This document shows positions 1 through 8,846 of a stretch of 64,000 bases of DNA, piece after piece. The stretch comes from Gallaecimonas pentaromativorans (lineage in GTDB: Bacteria; Pseudomonadota; Gammaproteobacteria; Enterobacterales; Gallaecimonadaceae), in assembly GCF_003751625.1 (NCBI RefSeq), contig NZ_RJUL01000001.1, positions 536,244 to 600,243 of the forward strand, read 5' to 3'. The first letter of the stretch is position 1; every line of letters begins with the position of its first letter. Under the pieces are notes generated by a model. The model was not told where the DNA came from and made no database searches. It worked only from the letters and a program-made list of their open reading frames with translations. A program made the translations under genes and the position numbers.

Positions 1-135
1 ATCCAGCGCTTCAACGCTAATGGTCTTAAGGCCGTCCCAGCTGCCCCGGCGCTTCCAAAGCGCCGGCACCGTGTTGCGATCCAAGGTGCCGGCCAGGGTC
101 AGTACCGGCTGTTGCCATTGGATATCCAGGCTCAT
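1..135 (-). CDS. mlaB: MlaB, STAS-domain subunit of the Mla phospholipid transporter (partial, cut by left edge)
   Basis: Only the first 45 codons are present. They read MSLDIQWQQPVLTLAGTLDR and onward, matching the start of the small cytoplasmic STAS proteins that bind the MlaF ATPase and stabilise the MlaFEDB complex. The ATG at 135 overlaps the mlaC stop in an ATGA arrangement, so translation is probably coupled. The last gene of the mlaFEDCB order is expected to be mlaB, which supports the call. The C-terminal part with the regulatory threonine lies outside the window. Confidence 0.85.
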   Translation of the reverse strand, partial: MSLDIQWQQPVLTLAGTLDRNTVPALWKRRGSWDGLKTISVEALD

Positions 136-782
136 GCTGCCTTGTTCTCTTTCTTGGTCGTAATGTCGAGGCTGGACTTTTCCTTGAGTTCATCGGTCAC
201 GTAATCGATGCCCTTTTGGCGGATAAGCCCTTCCAGCTCGGCTTGTTTGGAGGCCAACAGGCTGATGCCTTCCGCCACCATGTCATAAACACCCCATTCG
301 CCGGTTTTGTTGTTAAAACGCACTTTGAAGGTGATGTTGATATCGGGGCGGCCCGGTGCATAGATGCGGGCTTTCACCGAGGCGATTTTAGAGCTGTGGC
401 TGTCGCCACCGTCACGCAAAAACTCTACCTGCTGGTTGTCGTACTGGGTAAAGGCCTGGGCGTAAGTCGTCACCAGATAGTTTTTGAACGCCGACACGAA
501 ACGGTCACGTTGATCCGAAGAGGTCTTGGGCAGGTTACGGCCAATCACCTTGTAAGAGGCATAGCGGTAATCCACGTAGGGCAGCAGATCTTCGCGAACA
601 ATATCCTTGAGCATGTTCGGGTTCTTTTGGATCTGCGCCTGTTGGGCCTTGAAATGGTTAAAGGCGATGGTCGCAGCCTGCTCGACCATGTTGTAGGGGT
701 CCGTGCGGTCCACCTCCTGTGCCTGGGCAACGTTGGTAAGGCCCAGTATTACCACGGCTGCGGCAATGAAACGTTTAAACAT
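132..782 (-). CDS. mlaC: MlaC, periplasmic phospholipid shuttle
   Basis: This 216-residue protein carries phospholipid across the periplasm between the outer-membrane MlaA complex and the inner-membrane MlaFEDB complex. The chosen ATG at 782 follows a good AAGGAG Shine-Dalgarno and gives a clear signal peptide (MFKRFIAAAVVILGLTNVAQA, cleavage after AQA). A longer upstream in-frame start would bury the signal peptide and is rejected. The mature part has the MlaC/Ttg2D features YRYASYKVIGR and a C-terminal conserved YDMVAEGISLL. It sits 10 bases after mlaD and overlaps mlaB by 4 bases. The tail after residue 200 is Lys/Glu rich. Confidence 0.93.
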   Translation of the reverse strand: MFKRFIAAAVVILGLTNVAQAQEVDRTDPYNMVEQAATIAFNHFKAQQAQIQKNPNMLKDIVREDLLPYVDYRYASYKVIGRNLPKTSSDQRDRFVSAFKNYLVTTYAQAFTQYDNQQVEFLRDGGDSHSSKIASVKARIYAPGRPDINITFKVRFNNKTGEWGVYDMVAEGISLLASKQAELEGLIRQKGIDYVTDELKEKSSLDITTKKENKAA

Positions 783-792
783 GGAGGTCTCC

Positions 793-1269
793 TTAATCTT
801 CATGGGACTTGCCAAACAGGAACTGGCCAATCAGTTCTTCAAGCACCAGGGCAGACTTGGTGTCTTCGATATAATCGCCGTTCTTCATCATCTCGACGCT
901 GTCGTCCTTAAACCCAGGATGCAAGCCAATGTATTGCTCCCCCAATAAACCGGAGGTGAGAATGGCAGCAGAACTGGTTTCGGGAAATTTGTCGGTATAT
1001 TCGCTGTCGATGGCCATGGTCACTACCGGAGTGAAGTCGGAAGCATCCAGCTTGATACCCTCGACCCGCCCCACCACAACGCCACCGACCTTGACCGGCG
1101 AGCGCGGCTTGAGGCCGCCGACGTTATCAAACTTGGCATACAGAGTGTAAGTCTTGCCGTTACCGGCCACGCCGCCATTGGCGACTTTCAGGGCCAGCAC
1201 CAGCACGGCAGCGATGCCCAGCAGGATAAAAAAGCCAACCAACAATTCAATTTTGCGATTGTTCTGCAT
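793..1269 (-). CDS. mlaD: MlaD, MCE-domain substrate-binding subunit
   Basis: The 158-residue protein has one N-terminal membrane helix (about residues 8-27, ELLVGFFILLGIAAVLVLAL) followed by a single MCE domain with the signature VGGLKPRSPVKVGGVVVGRV. In the family, MlaD forms a hexameric ring on the periplasmic face of MlaE and hands lipid to or from MlaC. Length is slightly shorter than the E. coli protein (183). The end LEELIGQFLFGK is the hydrophobic C-terminal helix that lines the ring pore. The gene starts 2 bases after the mlaE stop, so it is in the same operon. Confidence 0.95.
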   Translation of the reverse strand: MQNNRKIELLVGFFILLGIAAVLVLALKVANGGVAGNGKTYTLYAKFDNVGGLKPRSPVKVGGVVVGRVEGIKLDASDFTPVVTMAIDSEYTDKFPETSSAAILTSGLLGEQYIGLHPGFKDDSVEMMKNGDYIEDTKSALVLEELIGQFLFGKSHED

Positions 1270-1271
1270 AA

Positions 1272-2048
1272 TTAGTTTCCAAACATCAATGCCGTCAAAA
1301 TAAAGTCCAGCCCCAGCACCGCCAGCGATGAGTGCACCACGGTTTGGGTGGTGGCCTTGCTGATCCCTTCCGAGTTGGGGGTCGCGTCATAACCGTTGAA
1401 CACGGCGATCCAAGTCACCACCAGGGCAAACACCAGACTCTTGATAAAGCCGTTGAGGATGTCGTCAGAGATATCCACCGCCGACTGCATCACCGACCAA
1501 TAGGTGCCGGCGTCTAGCCCCAGCCAGTTGACCCCGACAATCTTGCCGCCCCAGATACCGACGGTGCAGAAGATCGCCGAAAGTAGCGGCATGGCGATAA
1601 CCCCGGCCCAGAACCGCGGCGCTATCACCCGTTTAAGCGGGTCAACGGCCATCATTTCCAGGCTGGAGAGCTGTTCGGTTGCCTTCATCAGGCCAATTTC
1701 GGCAGTCAGCGCCGAACCGGCTCGGCCGGCAAATAGCAGCGCGGTTACCACCGGGCCCAGCTCCCGCAAAATACTCAGCGCCACCATGGGCCCAAGGGAG
1801 GCTTCGGCGCCGTAATCCACCAGGATGGTGTAGCCCTGCAGGCCAAGCACCATACCGATAAAAAGACCGGAAACAATGATAATGAGCAGGGATTGCACCC
1901 CCACCACGTAAAGCTGTTTGACCAACAGGCCAAGGCTTTTCAGCCGTGGCCAGCAGGCCACGGCCGAGAGGATCATCAGCAGGGCGCGGCCCATGCCGGA
2001 GGTAAACGCCAGCCCGATACGGCCCAGGTTGGCAATGGCATCAAACAT
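1272..2048 (-). CDS. mlaE: MlaE, permease of the Mla phospholipid ABC transporter
   Basis: This 258-residue MlaE/DUF140-family permease has several hydrophobic segments, including those near residues 50-75, 145-175 and 195-220. It carries the conserved family motif around [24 protein letters not shown] (about residues 92-115), which contacts the ATPase. It dimerises and works with MlaF, MlaD and MlaB to move phospholipids and keep the outer membrane asymmetric. Its ATG lies inside the end of mlaF (8-base overlap), consistent with coupled translation. Confidence 0.95.
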   Translation of the reverse strand: MFDAIANLGRIGLAFTSGMGRALLMILSAVACWPRLKSLGLLVKQLYVVGVQSLLIIIVSGLFIGMVLGLQGYTILVDYGAEASLGPMVALSILRELGPVVTALLFAGRAGSALTAEIGLMKATEQLSSLEMMAVDPLKRVIAPRFWAGVIAMPLLSAIFCTVGIWGGKIVGVNWLGLDAGTYWSVMQSAVDISDDILNGFIKSLVFALVVTWIAVFNGYDATPNSEGISKATTQTVVHSSLAVLGLDFILTALMFGN

Positions 2049-2856
2049 CGACAGCCTCTCCTTTCAAATCCTGCTGATAGTCAGGCGCCGGATAATGAAA
2101 ACGCACCGGGCCGTCTGGCTCGCCGCGCAGAAATTGTTTGAGCTGGGGCGAATCGCTTTGGCGAAGCTGCTCGGGGGTGCCCTGGCCAATCACCTTGCGG
2201 TCTGCCACCACGTAGACGTAATCGGCGATGGACAACACCTCGTCCACATCGTGGGACACCACCACCGAGGTCAGCCCCAGGGCGTCATTGAGGCGGCGGA
2301 TAAGGTTGACGATAACCCCCATGGAGATAGGGTCTTGGCCAGCAAAGGGCTCGTCGTACATGATCATGTCCGGGTCCAGAGCGATGGCCCGGGCCAGCGC
2401 GGCGCGGCGCGCCATACCGCCGGAAAGCTCCCCTGGCATCAAGCTGTGAGCACCGCGCAGCCCCACCGCTTCGAGCTTCATCAGCACCACTTTGCGGATC
2501 AGCGATTCGGGCAGCTCGGTGTGCTCGCGCAGCGGAAACGCAACGTTGTCGAACACCGTCATGTCGGTAAAAAGGGCGCCGCTCTGAAACAGCATGCTCA
2601 TGCGTTTACGCAGATGAAACAGCTGGTTACGTGACAGGCTATGCACGTTCTGGCTATCAAAGAGGATTTGCCCCTGGTCAGGGCGCAGTTGCCCACCAAT
2701 CAGGCGCAGCAAAGTGGTTTTACCGATACCGCTGGGCCCCATGATGGCCGTGACCTTGCCTACCGGAATGGTCAGGCTGATATCGTCGTAGATGACCCTG
2801 TCACCACGACGAAAGGTCATGTTTTTGATGTCCACAAGGGGGCGGTTGACGCTCAT
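2041..2856 (-). CDS. mlaF: MlaF, ATPase of the Mla phospholipid ABC transporter
   Basis: This 271-residue ABC ATPase has Walker A GPSGIGKT (residues 40-47), the signature LSGGM, Walker [14 protein letters not shown] and the switch histidine in VVSHDVDE. It is the first gene of mlaFEDCB. Two in-frame starts exist: TTG at 2859 and ATG at 2856. The ATG is chosen because an AGGA element lies 8 bases upstream and ATG is stronger. The promoter proposed for the operon is at 2887-2892. Confidence 0.95.
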   Translation of the reverse strand: MSVNRPLVDIKNMTFRRGDRVIYDDISLTIPVGKVTAIMGPSGIGKTTLLRLIGGQLRPDQGQILFDSQNVHSLSRNQLFHLRKRMSMLFQSGALFTDMTVFDNVAFPLREHTELPESLIRKVVLMKLEAVGLRGAHSLMPGELSGGMARRAALARAIALDPDMIMYDEPFAGQDPISMGVIVNLIRRLNDALGLTSVVVSHDVDEVLSIADYVYVVADRKVIGQGTPEQLRQSDSPQLKQFLRGEPDGPVRFHYPAPDYQQDLKGEAVDV

Positions 2857-2886
2857 CAATGATGTCCTGAAATCCGTAGCGTGGGC

Positions 2887-2894
2887 ATTTTAAC
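2887..2894 (-). promoter_or_regulatory. Putative extended -10 promoter of the mla operon
   Basis: On the minus strand the sequence reads TGTTAAAAT, i.e. a TAAAAT -10 hexamer (2887-2892) preceded by the TGn of an extended -10 element. It lies about 30 bases upstream of the mlaF ATG. No good -35 hexamer is found at 16-18 bases spacing (TTGCTT lies at 19), which is typical of extended -10 promoters. This is a visual call only. Confidence 0.4.
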
Positions 2895-3124
2895 AAGGGG
2901 TGAGGACGGCAAAGCAATGCCAATAAATGCAACAAAACGTTCTAAAAGAATAATGAGCAACAACTGAATTGCCAGTGAACCTCCCGTGGAATAAGGGCTG
3001 GAGGCCATTTCCACAGCACTGAATGCACGTTCATTTTTTTGTTGTGCCCTTAATCATGATGCCATTTGTTTGTCACAATCCGTCTTGGTGGGTTGCTTTT
3101 ATCGCTATCGGCGGCCGCCTTTTT

Positions 3125-3130
3125 TATAAT
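3125..3130 (+). promoter_or_regulatory. Putative -10 element of kdsD operon
   Basis: A perfect TATAAT hexamer lies about 30 bases upstream of the kdsD GTG. It would place the transcript start near 3137, giving a short leader of about 23 bases containing the AAGGAG Shine-Dalgarno at 3147-3152. The -35 region at 17-base spacing (TCGCTA) is poor, so the assignment rests on the -10 alone. Confidence 0.4.
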
Positions 3131-3159
3131 CGCGCCACCCAGCATCAAGGAGTGCCCCT

Positions 3160-4128
3160 GTGAAACCCGATTTTTCCCGCTTTGGCCGCCATGTTCTCGA
3201 AATCGAAAAAGAGGCGATCGAAGGGCTCTACCAGCACTTGGGCGACGACTTTGATCGGGCCTGCCAGCAATTATTCGACTGCAAAGGCAAGGTAATAGTG
3301 ACAGGAATGGGGAAATCCGGTCACATCGGCAAAAAAATGGCCGCCACCCTGGCATCCACCGGCACCCCGGCCTTTTTTGTTCACCCAGGTGAAGCCTCCC
3401 ATGGCGATCTGGGCATGATCACCGAGCAAGACGTGGTGGTGGCGCTATCCAATTCCGGGGAAACCCAAGAGGTCACCACCTTGCTGCCGGTACTTAAACG
3501 TATGGGTGTGCCGCTGATTGCCATGACCGGCAAACCCGGCTCCACCCTGGCGCGCCTGGCGGATGTGCACCTGAACGTGGCGGTAGCAAAGGAAGCCTGC
3601 CCCCTGAACCTGGCTCCTACCGCCTCAACTACCGCCGCTCTGGCCATGGGCGACGCAGTCGCGGTGGCGCTGCTTAACGCTCGTGGCTTTACCGCCGATG
3701 ATTTCGCCCTGTCCCACCCTGGCGGTAGCCTGGGGAAACGCCTGCTGCTGCGCATAGAAGATGTGATGCACAGCGGCGACGAGGTGCCGATGGTTACCGA
3801 AGACTATCTGCTCAAGGACGCCTTGCTGGAGATGACCCAAAAGGGCCTGGGCATGACTGCCGTGGTGGACAAAGATGGCAAGTTGGCCGGGCTCTTTACC
3901 GACGGCGACCTGCGCCGGGTGCTGGATGCCGGCAAGGACGTGCGCACCGCCGTTATCAGCGAGGTGATGACCCGCGGCGGCATTACCGTCAACCCGCAGA
4001 TGCTGGCCGCCGAGGCGCTGCACCTGATGGAAGAGCGTAAAATCAACGGCCTCTTTGTGGTGGACGGGAACCACAAGCCGGTAGGCGCACTCAATACTCA
4101 AGATCTCATGCGCGCAGGGGTACTCTGA
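3160..4128 (+). CDS. kdsD: KdsD, D-arabinose 5-phosphate isomerase
   Basis: The enzyme converts D-ribulose 5-phosphate to D-arabinose 5-phosphate, the first committed step of Kdo synthesis for LPS. The 322-residue protein has an N-terminal SIS sugar-isomerase domain with VTGMGKSGHIGKK at about residues 47-59 and two C-terminal CBS repeats (about 205-322), including GLFTDGDLRR. The start is a GTG at 3160, preceded by AAGGAG with 7-base spacing. It heads a ten-gene plus-strand run ending with npr; kdsC follows 3 bases after the stop. Confidence 0.96.
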   Translation: MKPDFSRFGRHVLEIEKEAIEGLYQHLGDDFDRACQQLFDCKGKVIVTGMGKSGHIGKKMAATLASTGTPAFFVHPGEASHGDLGMITEQDVVVALSNSGETQEVTTLLPVLKRMGVPLIAMTGKPGSTLARLADVHLNVAVAKEACPLNLAPTASTTAALAMGDAVAVALLNARGFTADDFALSHPGGSLGKRLLLRIEDVMHSGDEVPMVTEDYLLKDALLEMTQKGLGMTAVVDKDGKLAGLFTDGDLRRVLDAGKDVRTAVISEVMTRGGITVNPQMLAAEALHLMEERKINGLFVVDGNHKPVGALNTQDLMRAGVL

Positions 4129-4131
4129 CCG

Positions 4132-4680
4132 ATGCACAATACGCTTTACGGGCCTGTTGCCCCCGAAATCTGGGCCAGATTTGCGGCCGTCAAACTGCTG
4201 GTCTGCGATATTGACGGTGTTTTTTCCGACGGCCGCATCTACATGGGCAACAATGGAGAGGAGCTGAAAACCTTTCATACCCGTGACGGCTTCGGGATCA
4301 AGGCCCTACGTAGCGCCGGTATCGAAGTGGCGGTTATTACCGGCCGCAATAGCCGCATCGTCGAGAACAGGTTCAAGGCCCTTGGCGTACCGCACATCTA
4401 CCAAGGGCAGGAGGATAAACGCATCGCCTTTAATGAGCTGCTGCAACAGCTGGCTTTAACCCCTGCCGAAGTCGCCTATATCGGTGACGACATTCCCGAT
4501 TTGGCCCTTATCGAAGCCTGCGGCCTGGGCGTTGCCGTGGCCGATGCCCACCCCTTGGTGGCCGAAGCGGCAAATTATGTCACCCGCATCAAGGGTGGCG
4601 AAGGCGCGGTCCGCGAGCTTTGCGACCTGCTGCTGCAAAGCCAAGGCCACAGCTTGACGCCCAAGGGGGCCAGCCTGTGA
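4132..4680 (+). CDS. kdsC: KdsC, 3-deoxy-D-manno-octulosonate 8-phosphate phosphatase
   Basis: This 182-residue HAD phosphatase removes phosphate from Kdo-8-phosphate to give Kdo. The nucleophile motif DIDGVFSDG has Asp26 and Asp28, and the metal-binding GDDIPD motif lies near residue 121. There is no large cap domain, as is normal for tetrameric KdsC. It follows kdsD, the enzyme two steps earlier in the pathway, and its TGA overlaps the GTG start of lptC. Confidence 0.95.
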   Translation: MHNTLYGPVAPEIWARFAAVKLLVCDIDGVFSDGRIYMGNNGEELKTFHTRDGFGIKALRSAGIEVAVITGRNSRIVENRFKALGVPHIYQGQEDKRIAFNELLQQLALTPAEVAYIGDDIPDLALIEACGLGVAVADAHPLVAEAANYVTRIKGGEGAVRELCDLLLQSQGHSLTPKGASL

Positions 4681-5246
4681 GCCGCGCCTTTGTGTTTATC
4701 CTGCTGCTGTTTGCCGCCACCCTGGCGCTGGTGTTCTGGCCCGACGGCAAAGTGGAACAGACCACAGATAATCAAGCACTTAGAGCCGACCAGCCCGACG
4801 GCATCGCCGAAGATCTGCAGGTGCGCCAGTTTAATGAGAAGGGCCAGCTCAGCATGCAGGTCAACGCTCAATCCATGGCCCACTACGGCCTTCGCCAGGA
4901 GACCTGGCTGACCGAGCCGAAGTTCGAACTTTACGACCAGGACAAGCGCAGTCCCTGGCGGATCACCGCCGATAAGGCAAAAGTGACCGCTCAGCGGCTG
5001 GTTGACCTGCAAAACAATGTTATTATCCAGAGCATTATCAAAGATGCGCCGATAACGCGGGTAGATACGGATAATCTGGAACTGGATCTTGATTCCAAAA
5101 CCATGAATACCGATGCCCCGGTGGTCATTGTCGGACCGGGATACACAACCAAAGGTGTGGGTCTGGATGCCATGCTGGACGGGCAGCAAGTCCGCCTCAA
5201 AAGTCAGGTTAGTACCGAATATGAACAGCTCAAAGATCATCAGTAG
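4677..5246 (+). CDS. lptC: LptC, inner-membrane bitopic LPS export protein
   Basis: The 189-residue protein anchors the LptBFG transporter to the periplasmic LptA bridge. One N-terminal membrane helix (about residues 3-22) is followed by a beta-jellyroll with ITADKAKVTAQRLVDLQNNV. The start is chosen as the GTG at 4677, which overlaps the kdsC stop (GTGA) and is preceded by AAGGGGG at 4662-4668. A longer upstream frame exists but overlaps kdsC by 60 bases and puts extra charged residues before the helix. Its end overlaps the start of lptA by 26 bases. Confidence 0.93.
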   Translation: MSRAFVFILLLFAATLALVFWPDGKVEQTTDNQALRADQPDGIAEDLQVRQFNEKGQLSMQVNAQSMAHYGLRQETWLTEPKFELYDQDKRSPWRITADKAKVTAQRLVDLQNNVIIQSIIKDAPITRVDTDNLELDLDSKTMNTDAPVVIVGPGYTTKGVGLDAMLDGQQVRLKSQVSTEYEQLKDHQ

Positions 5247-5808
5247 CGTCCTGCTCGCCCTGCTTCTGCCGTTGCAGGCCATGGCCTCGGACGGCGATTT
5301 CGGTGAGAAAATCGCCATTAGTTCCAGTAAGAACTATGCCGACGGCCTGAAGAAAATCATCGTCTATGAGCACGATGTAAAGATCACCCAAGGCTCCCTG
5401 ACCATCACAGCCGATCGCTTAGAGGTAAATGCCTCCGGGCCTGAGCGTATCTTTACCGCCACCGGCAACCCGGTCACTTTCCGCCAGAAGCTCAACGATG
5501 GCACTTGGGTCAAGGCTCAGGCTAAAGAGATCCGCTACTACGACAACAAGCGGCTAGTGGTGATGACCGGCGCTGCGCAAATCGAGCAGAACGGCAGCCT
5601 GGCCAAGGGCGACACCATCAAGTACGACCTGGCCAACCAACGCCTGATGGCCACCGCCGACGATGAGCAAGGCCGAGTCACCACCATTTTCGAGCCCAGT
5701 AAAAACGCTGCGACGAACAACGAGCCCGATGCTATCCCGGCAATCCCCACCGAGCCTGAGCAGCAAGAAGACCCCAGCGAGCACAATAATGCCCAGGAGG
5801 GTCATTAA
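5221..5808 (+). CDS. lptA: LptA, periplasmic LPS bridge protein
   Basis: This 195-residue protein polymerises between LptC and LptD to carry LPS across the periplasm. The ATG at 5221 gives a 22-residue signal peptide ending QAMA, then an OstA-type domain ([39 protein letters not shown]). The upstream frame to 5113 lies inside lptC and is rejected. The C-terminal 40 residues are a Pro/Glu/Asn-rich, likely disordered tail ([20 protein letters not shown]). The TAA overlaps the ATG of lptB by one base. Confidence 0.94.
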   Translation: MNSSKIISSVLLALLLPLQAMASDGDFGEKIAISSSKNYADGLKKIIVYEHDVKITQGSLTITADRLEVNASGPERIFTATGNPVTFRQKLNDGTWVKAQAKEIRYYDNKRLVVMTGAAQIEQNGSLAKGDTIKYDLANQRLMATADDEQGRVTTIFEPSKNAATNNEPDAIPAIPTEPEQQEDPSEHNNAQEGH

Positions 5809-6533
5809 TGGCGGTACTGAAGGCCGAGCACCTGGCCAAGAGTTATAAACGCCGCCAGGTGGTCAAGGACGTCAGCCTGACCGTCAACACCGGCCAAATC
5901 GTTGGCCTGTTGGGCCCCAACGGCGCCGGCAAGACCACCACCTTCTACATGGTGGTGGGCTTGGTACTGGCCGATAAGGGCCGCATCACCATAGACCAGC
6001 GCGACCTCTCCCTCGAGCCCATGCACGTTAGGGCTCGCGCCGGTATCGGCTACCTGCCCCAGGAAGCCAGTATCTTCAGAAAGCTCAGCGTGCACGACAA
6101 CATCATGGCGGTGCTGGAGCGGCGCCAAGATCTCAACAAGATTGGCCGCGAAGACGCCCTGGAAGCACTGCTGGACGAGTTCCACATCAGCCACCTGCGC
6201 GACAGCCTGGGTGCCAGCCTCTCCGGTGGCGAGCGGCGCCGGGTGGAAATCGCCCGCGCCCTGGCGGCCGACCCGGCCTTTATCCTACTGGACGAGCCCT
6301 TTGCCGGGGTGGACCCCATTTCCGTTATCGACATCAAAAAGATCATCGAACACCTACGCGACCGCGGTCTTGGAGTGCTTATCACCGACCACAACGTGCG
6401 GGAAACCTTGTCGGTTTGTGAACATGCCTATATCGTCAGCCATGGAGAGCTGATCGCCAGTGGCTCACCCAAGGAGGTCCTGGCCAACAAGCAGGTCCGG
6501 GACGTCTATCTGGGCGAACAGTTCCAACTATAG
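5808..6533 (+). CDS. lptB: LptB, ATPase of the LPS export ABC transporter
   Basis: The 241-residue ATPase powers LPS extraction with LptF and LptG, which are encoded elsewhere. It shows Walker [10 protein letters not shown], the Q-loop YLPQEASIF, signature LSGGERRR, Walker [13 protein letters not shown] and switch His in ITDHNVRE. These are near-invariant in LptB. Position directly between lptA and rpoN is the classic proteobacterial arrangement. Confidence 0.97.
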   Translation: MAVLKAEHLAKSYKRRQVVKDVSLTVNTGQIVGLLGPNGAGKTTTFYMVVGLVLADKGRITIDQRDLSLEPMHVRARAGIGYLPQEASIFRKLSVHDNIMAVLERRQDLNKIGREDALEALLDEFHISHLRDSLGASLSGGERRRVEIARALAADPAFILLDEPFAGVDPISVIDIKKIIEHLRDRGLGVLITDHNVRETLSVCEHAYIVSHGELIASGSPKEVLANKQVRDVYLGEQFQL

Positions 6534-6582
6534 TGACTACAGAGGTGGCGCCAGGTACGTCACCCGGAGGAATATCGCACCC

Positions 6583-8070
6583 GTGTTGAAGCCGAGCCTG
6601 CAATTACGCATAGGACAGCAACTGACCATGACGCCGCAGTTGCAACAGGCCATCCGCCTGCTGCAATTGTCGTCTTTGGAACTCCAGCAGGAAATTCAGG
6701 CCGCTCTGGATGCCAACCCTTTGCTCGAAGAAGGCCTCGATGACGATTTCGACGAGGCCCCCGGCCAATCGGCCGACGAACCGGCCGAAGAGCACGAGGC
6801 CGCCAGCCAAGACGATTTTGACGAGCCCCAGGGCGAGCCTGATACCTCTGATGTCATGGAAGAGCGCAAGCTCGACGAAGAGCTGCCTATGGACGCCAGT
6901 TGGGACGAGGTGTATTCCGCCAGCACCGGCGCCAGCAGCGGCGCGGTCAGCGTCGATGACGACAGCCTCTACCAGGGTGAAACCGTCGACGATATCCAGC
7001 AGCACCTGCTGTGGCAGATGCGTCTCACCCCTTTTAGCGATACCGACCAGGCCATTGCCGTTGCCATCATCGATGCCATCGACCCTGACGGTTACCTGCG
7101 CCAAAGCTGCGAGGAGATCCTTGAGAGCCTTGCCATCGAGGATTTGGAGTTGGACGAAGTGCAAGCGGTGCTAAAACGCATCCAGCATTTCGACCCTATC
7201 GGTGTTGCCGCCCGCGATCTCAAAGAATGCCTGCTTATCCAACTGGCCCAATTTGCCGCTCAGACCCCCTGGCTGACCGAGGCGCGTATTCTTATCACCG
7301 AACATATCGACTTGCTCGGCAACCGCGATTACCGCACCCTGATGCGGGTCACCAAGCTCAAGGAAGACGAACTGCGCGAAGCGCTGCGCCTTATCCAGGG
7401 ATTGAACCCAAGGCCAGGCTCGGTGGTCTCAAGTGAAGAGCCCCAGTATGTGATCCCGGATCTGTCGGTGAACAAAAAAAGCGGCCGTTGGGTGGTAGAA
7501 CTCAATCCCGACGCCATGCCGAGGGTGAAGATAAACCAGCAGTACGCGGCCATGAGCCGCCATGCCCGCAACCCGTCGGACAGCCAGTTTATTCGCTCCC
7601 ACCTCCAGGAAGCCAAATGGTTCCTGAAGAGCCTGGAGTCACGGAACGAGACCCTGTTGAAAGTGGCCCGCTGCATAGTACAGTTTCAACAAGGGTTCTT
7701 TGAATATGGCGAGGAGTACATGAAACCCATGGTACTCAACGACATCGCCGAAGCCGTGGATATGCACGAGTCCACCATATCCCGGGTCACCACCCAGAAG
7801 TACTTGCACACGCCAAGAGGGATTTTCGAGCTCAAGTATTTCTTCTCCAGCCACGTCGCCACAGACGATGGCGGGGAATGTTCTTCCACCGCGATCCGCG
7901 CTTTTATCAAGAAGCTGGTTGCAGAGGAAAGCACCGTGAAGCCATTGAGCGACAGCAAAATGGTGGAGCTGTTGGCCGAGCAGGGCATACAGGTTGCCAG
8001 GCGCACCATCGCCAAATACCGCGAAGCGCTGAACATACCGCCCTCGAATCAACGCAAAAGCCTGTTATAG
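6583..8070 (+). CDS. rpoN: RpoN, RNA polymerase sigma-54 factor
   Basis: The 495-residue sigma-54 begins with the glutamine-rich region I ([31 protein letters not shown]). An acidic region II follows (about residues 45-115). Then come the core-binding domain, the HTH ([32 protein letters not shown]) and the C-terminal RpoN box [15 protein letters not shown]. The start is chosen as GTG 6583; TTG 6586 is an equally possible start one codon later. Both follow GGAGG at 6566-6570. An upstream ATG at 6460 lies inside lptB and is rejected. Confidence 0.96.
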   Translation: MLKPSLQLRIGQQLTMTPQLQQAIRLLQLSSLELQQEIQAALDANPLLEEGLDDDFDEAPGQSADEPAEEHEAASQDDFDEPQGEPDTSDVMEERKLDEELPMDASWDEVYSASTGASSGAVSVDDDSLYQGETVDDIQQHLLWQMRLTPFSDTDQAIAVAIIDAIDPDGYLRQSCEEILESLAIEDLELDEVQAVLKRIQHFDPIGVAARDLKECLLIQLAQFAAQTPWLTEARILITEHIDLLGNRDYRTLMRVTKLKEDELREALRLIQGLNPRPGSVVSSEEPQYVIPDLSVNKKSGRWVVELNPDAMPRVKINQQYAAMSRHARNPSDSQFIRSHLQEAKWFLKSLESRNETLLKVARCIVQFQQGFFEYGEEYMKPMVLNDIAEAVDMHESTISRVTTQKYLHTPRGIFELKYFFSSHVATDDGGECSSTAIRAFIKKLVAEESTVKPLSDSKMVELLAEQGIQVARRTIAKYREALNIPPSNQRKSLL

Positions 8071-8093
8071 GGCTGGCATATAAGGATGAGACT

Positions 8094-8381
8094 ATGCAAA
8101 TCAATCTCACTGGCCACCATATCGAGATCACCGAACCGCTGCGCAACTATGTCTCCGACAAGTTCGCCAAGCTGGAGAGGCACTTTGACCACATCAGCAA
8201 TGTCCATGTGGTGCTGAATGTGGAGAAAATTCGGCAGATAGCCGAAGCCAAATTACACGTCAGTGGTGGCGAGGTTCACGCCTCCAGCGAGCATGAAAAC
8301 ATGTATGCCGCCATTGATGGCTTGATCGACAAGCTCGATCGGCAGATCATTAAGCACAAAGAAAAGCTCAACCAACACTAA
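8094..8381 (+). CDS. hpf: Hpf, ribosome hibernation promoting factor (short form)
   Basis: This 95-residue protein belongs to the YhbH/RaiA family that binds the 30S A and P sites and promotes 100S dimers in stationary phase. It begins MQINLTGHHIEITEPLRNYV and contains DHISNVHVVLNVEK. It lacks the C-terminal dimerisation domain of long HPF, so it is the short gamma-type. The ATG at 8094 has TAAGGATGAG directly upstream. It sits between rpoN and ptsN as in E. coli. Confidence 0.95.
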   Translation: MQINLTGHHIEITEPLRNYVSDKFAKLERHFDHISNVHVVLNVEKIRQIAEAKLHVSGGEVHASSEHENMYAAIDGLIDKLDRQIIKHKEKLNQH

Positions 8382-8846
8382 ATGGATCTGAATAATCTGC
8401 TTCGCCCGGACGCCGTGGTCACCCTGGCTCCGGGCTTGTCTAAAAAAAGGGTACTGGAAGTGATTGGCGAAATCGCTGCTCGCCAGTGCCCCCAGATCAA
8501 CGCCCATGCGGCCTTTGATGCCATGTTGGCCCGGGAACGCTTGGGCTCAACCGGCATTGGCAATGGTATTGCCCTGCCCCATGGCCGCATGCAGGACACC
8601 GACACCGTGGTAGCAGTGGTGGCCAGGCTCAGCCAGCCCATCGACTTTGACGCCATCGACAACCAGCCGGTCGACCTGCTGTTTGCGCTGTTGGTGCCGA
8701 GCGACCAGTGCCAAGCCCACCTGTCTACCCTGGCCGCCATCGCCAAGAGGCTCTCCGACAAGGACACCCTCAAACGGCTGCGCACCGCCAGCGACGACAG
8801 CGAGGTTTACCACATCCTTACCGGCACCGACGGCGCGGCCGCATGA
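8382..8846 (+). CDS. ptsN: PtsN, EIIA-Ntr of the nitrogen phosphotransferase system
   Basis: This 154-residue EIIA protein accepts phosphate from NPr and in relatives regulates potassium transport and other functions rather than sugar uptake. The phospho-accepting histidine is His67 in GNGIALPHGRM. The ATG follows the hpf stop without any gap, and the TGA overlaps the rapZ ATG (ATGA). The presence of npr two genes downstream makes a complete local PTS-Ntr branch apart from ptsP. Confidence 0.95.
   Translation: MDLNNLLRPDAVVTLAPGLSKKRVLEVIGEIAARQCPQINAHAAFDAMLARERLGSTGIGNGIALPHGRMQDTDTVVAVVARLSQPIDFDAIDNQPVDLLFALLVPSDQCQAHLSTLAAIAKRLSDKDTLKRLRTASDDSEVYHILTGTDGAAA

Larger units (their letters stand above)
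2857..3159. other. Intergenic region between divergent mla and kds-lpt-rpoN operons
   Basis: This 303-base non-coding stretch separates the two divergent envelope operons and is clearly AT-richer than the flanking genes. It contains a likely mlaF promoter on the minus strand (2887-2892) and a perfect TATAAT on the plus strand (3125-3130). The middle part (about 2930-3090) has runs such as seven T at about 3034-3040 but no open reading frame with a credible ribosome-binding site and no convincing RNA hairpin. Confidence 0.6.
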
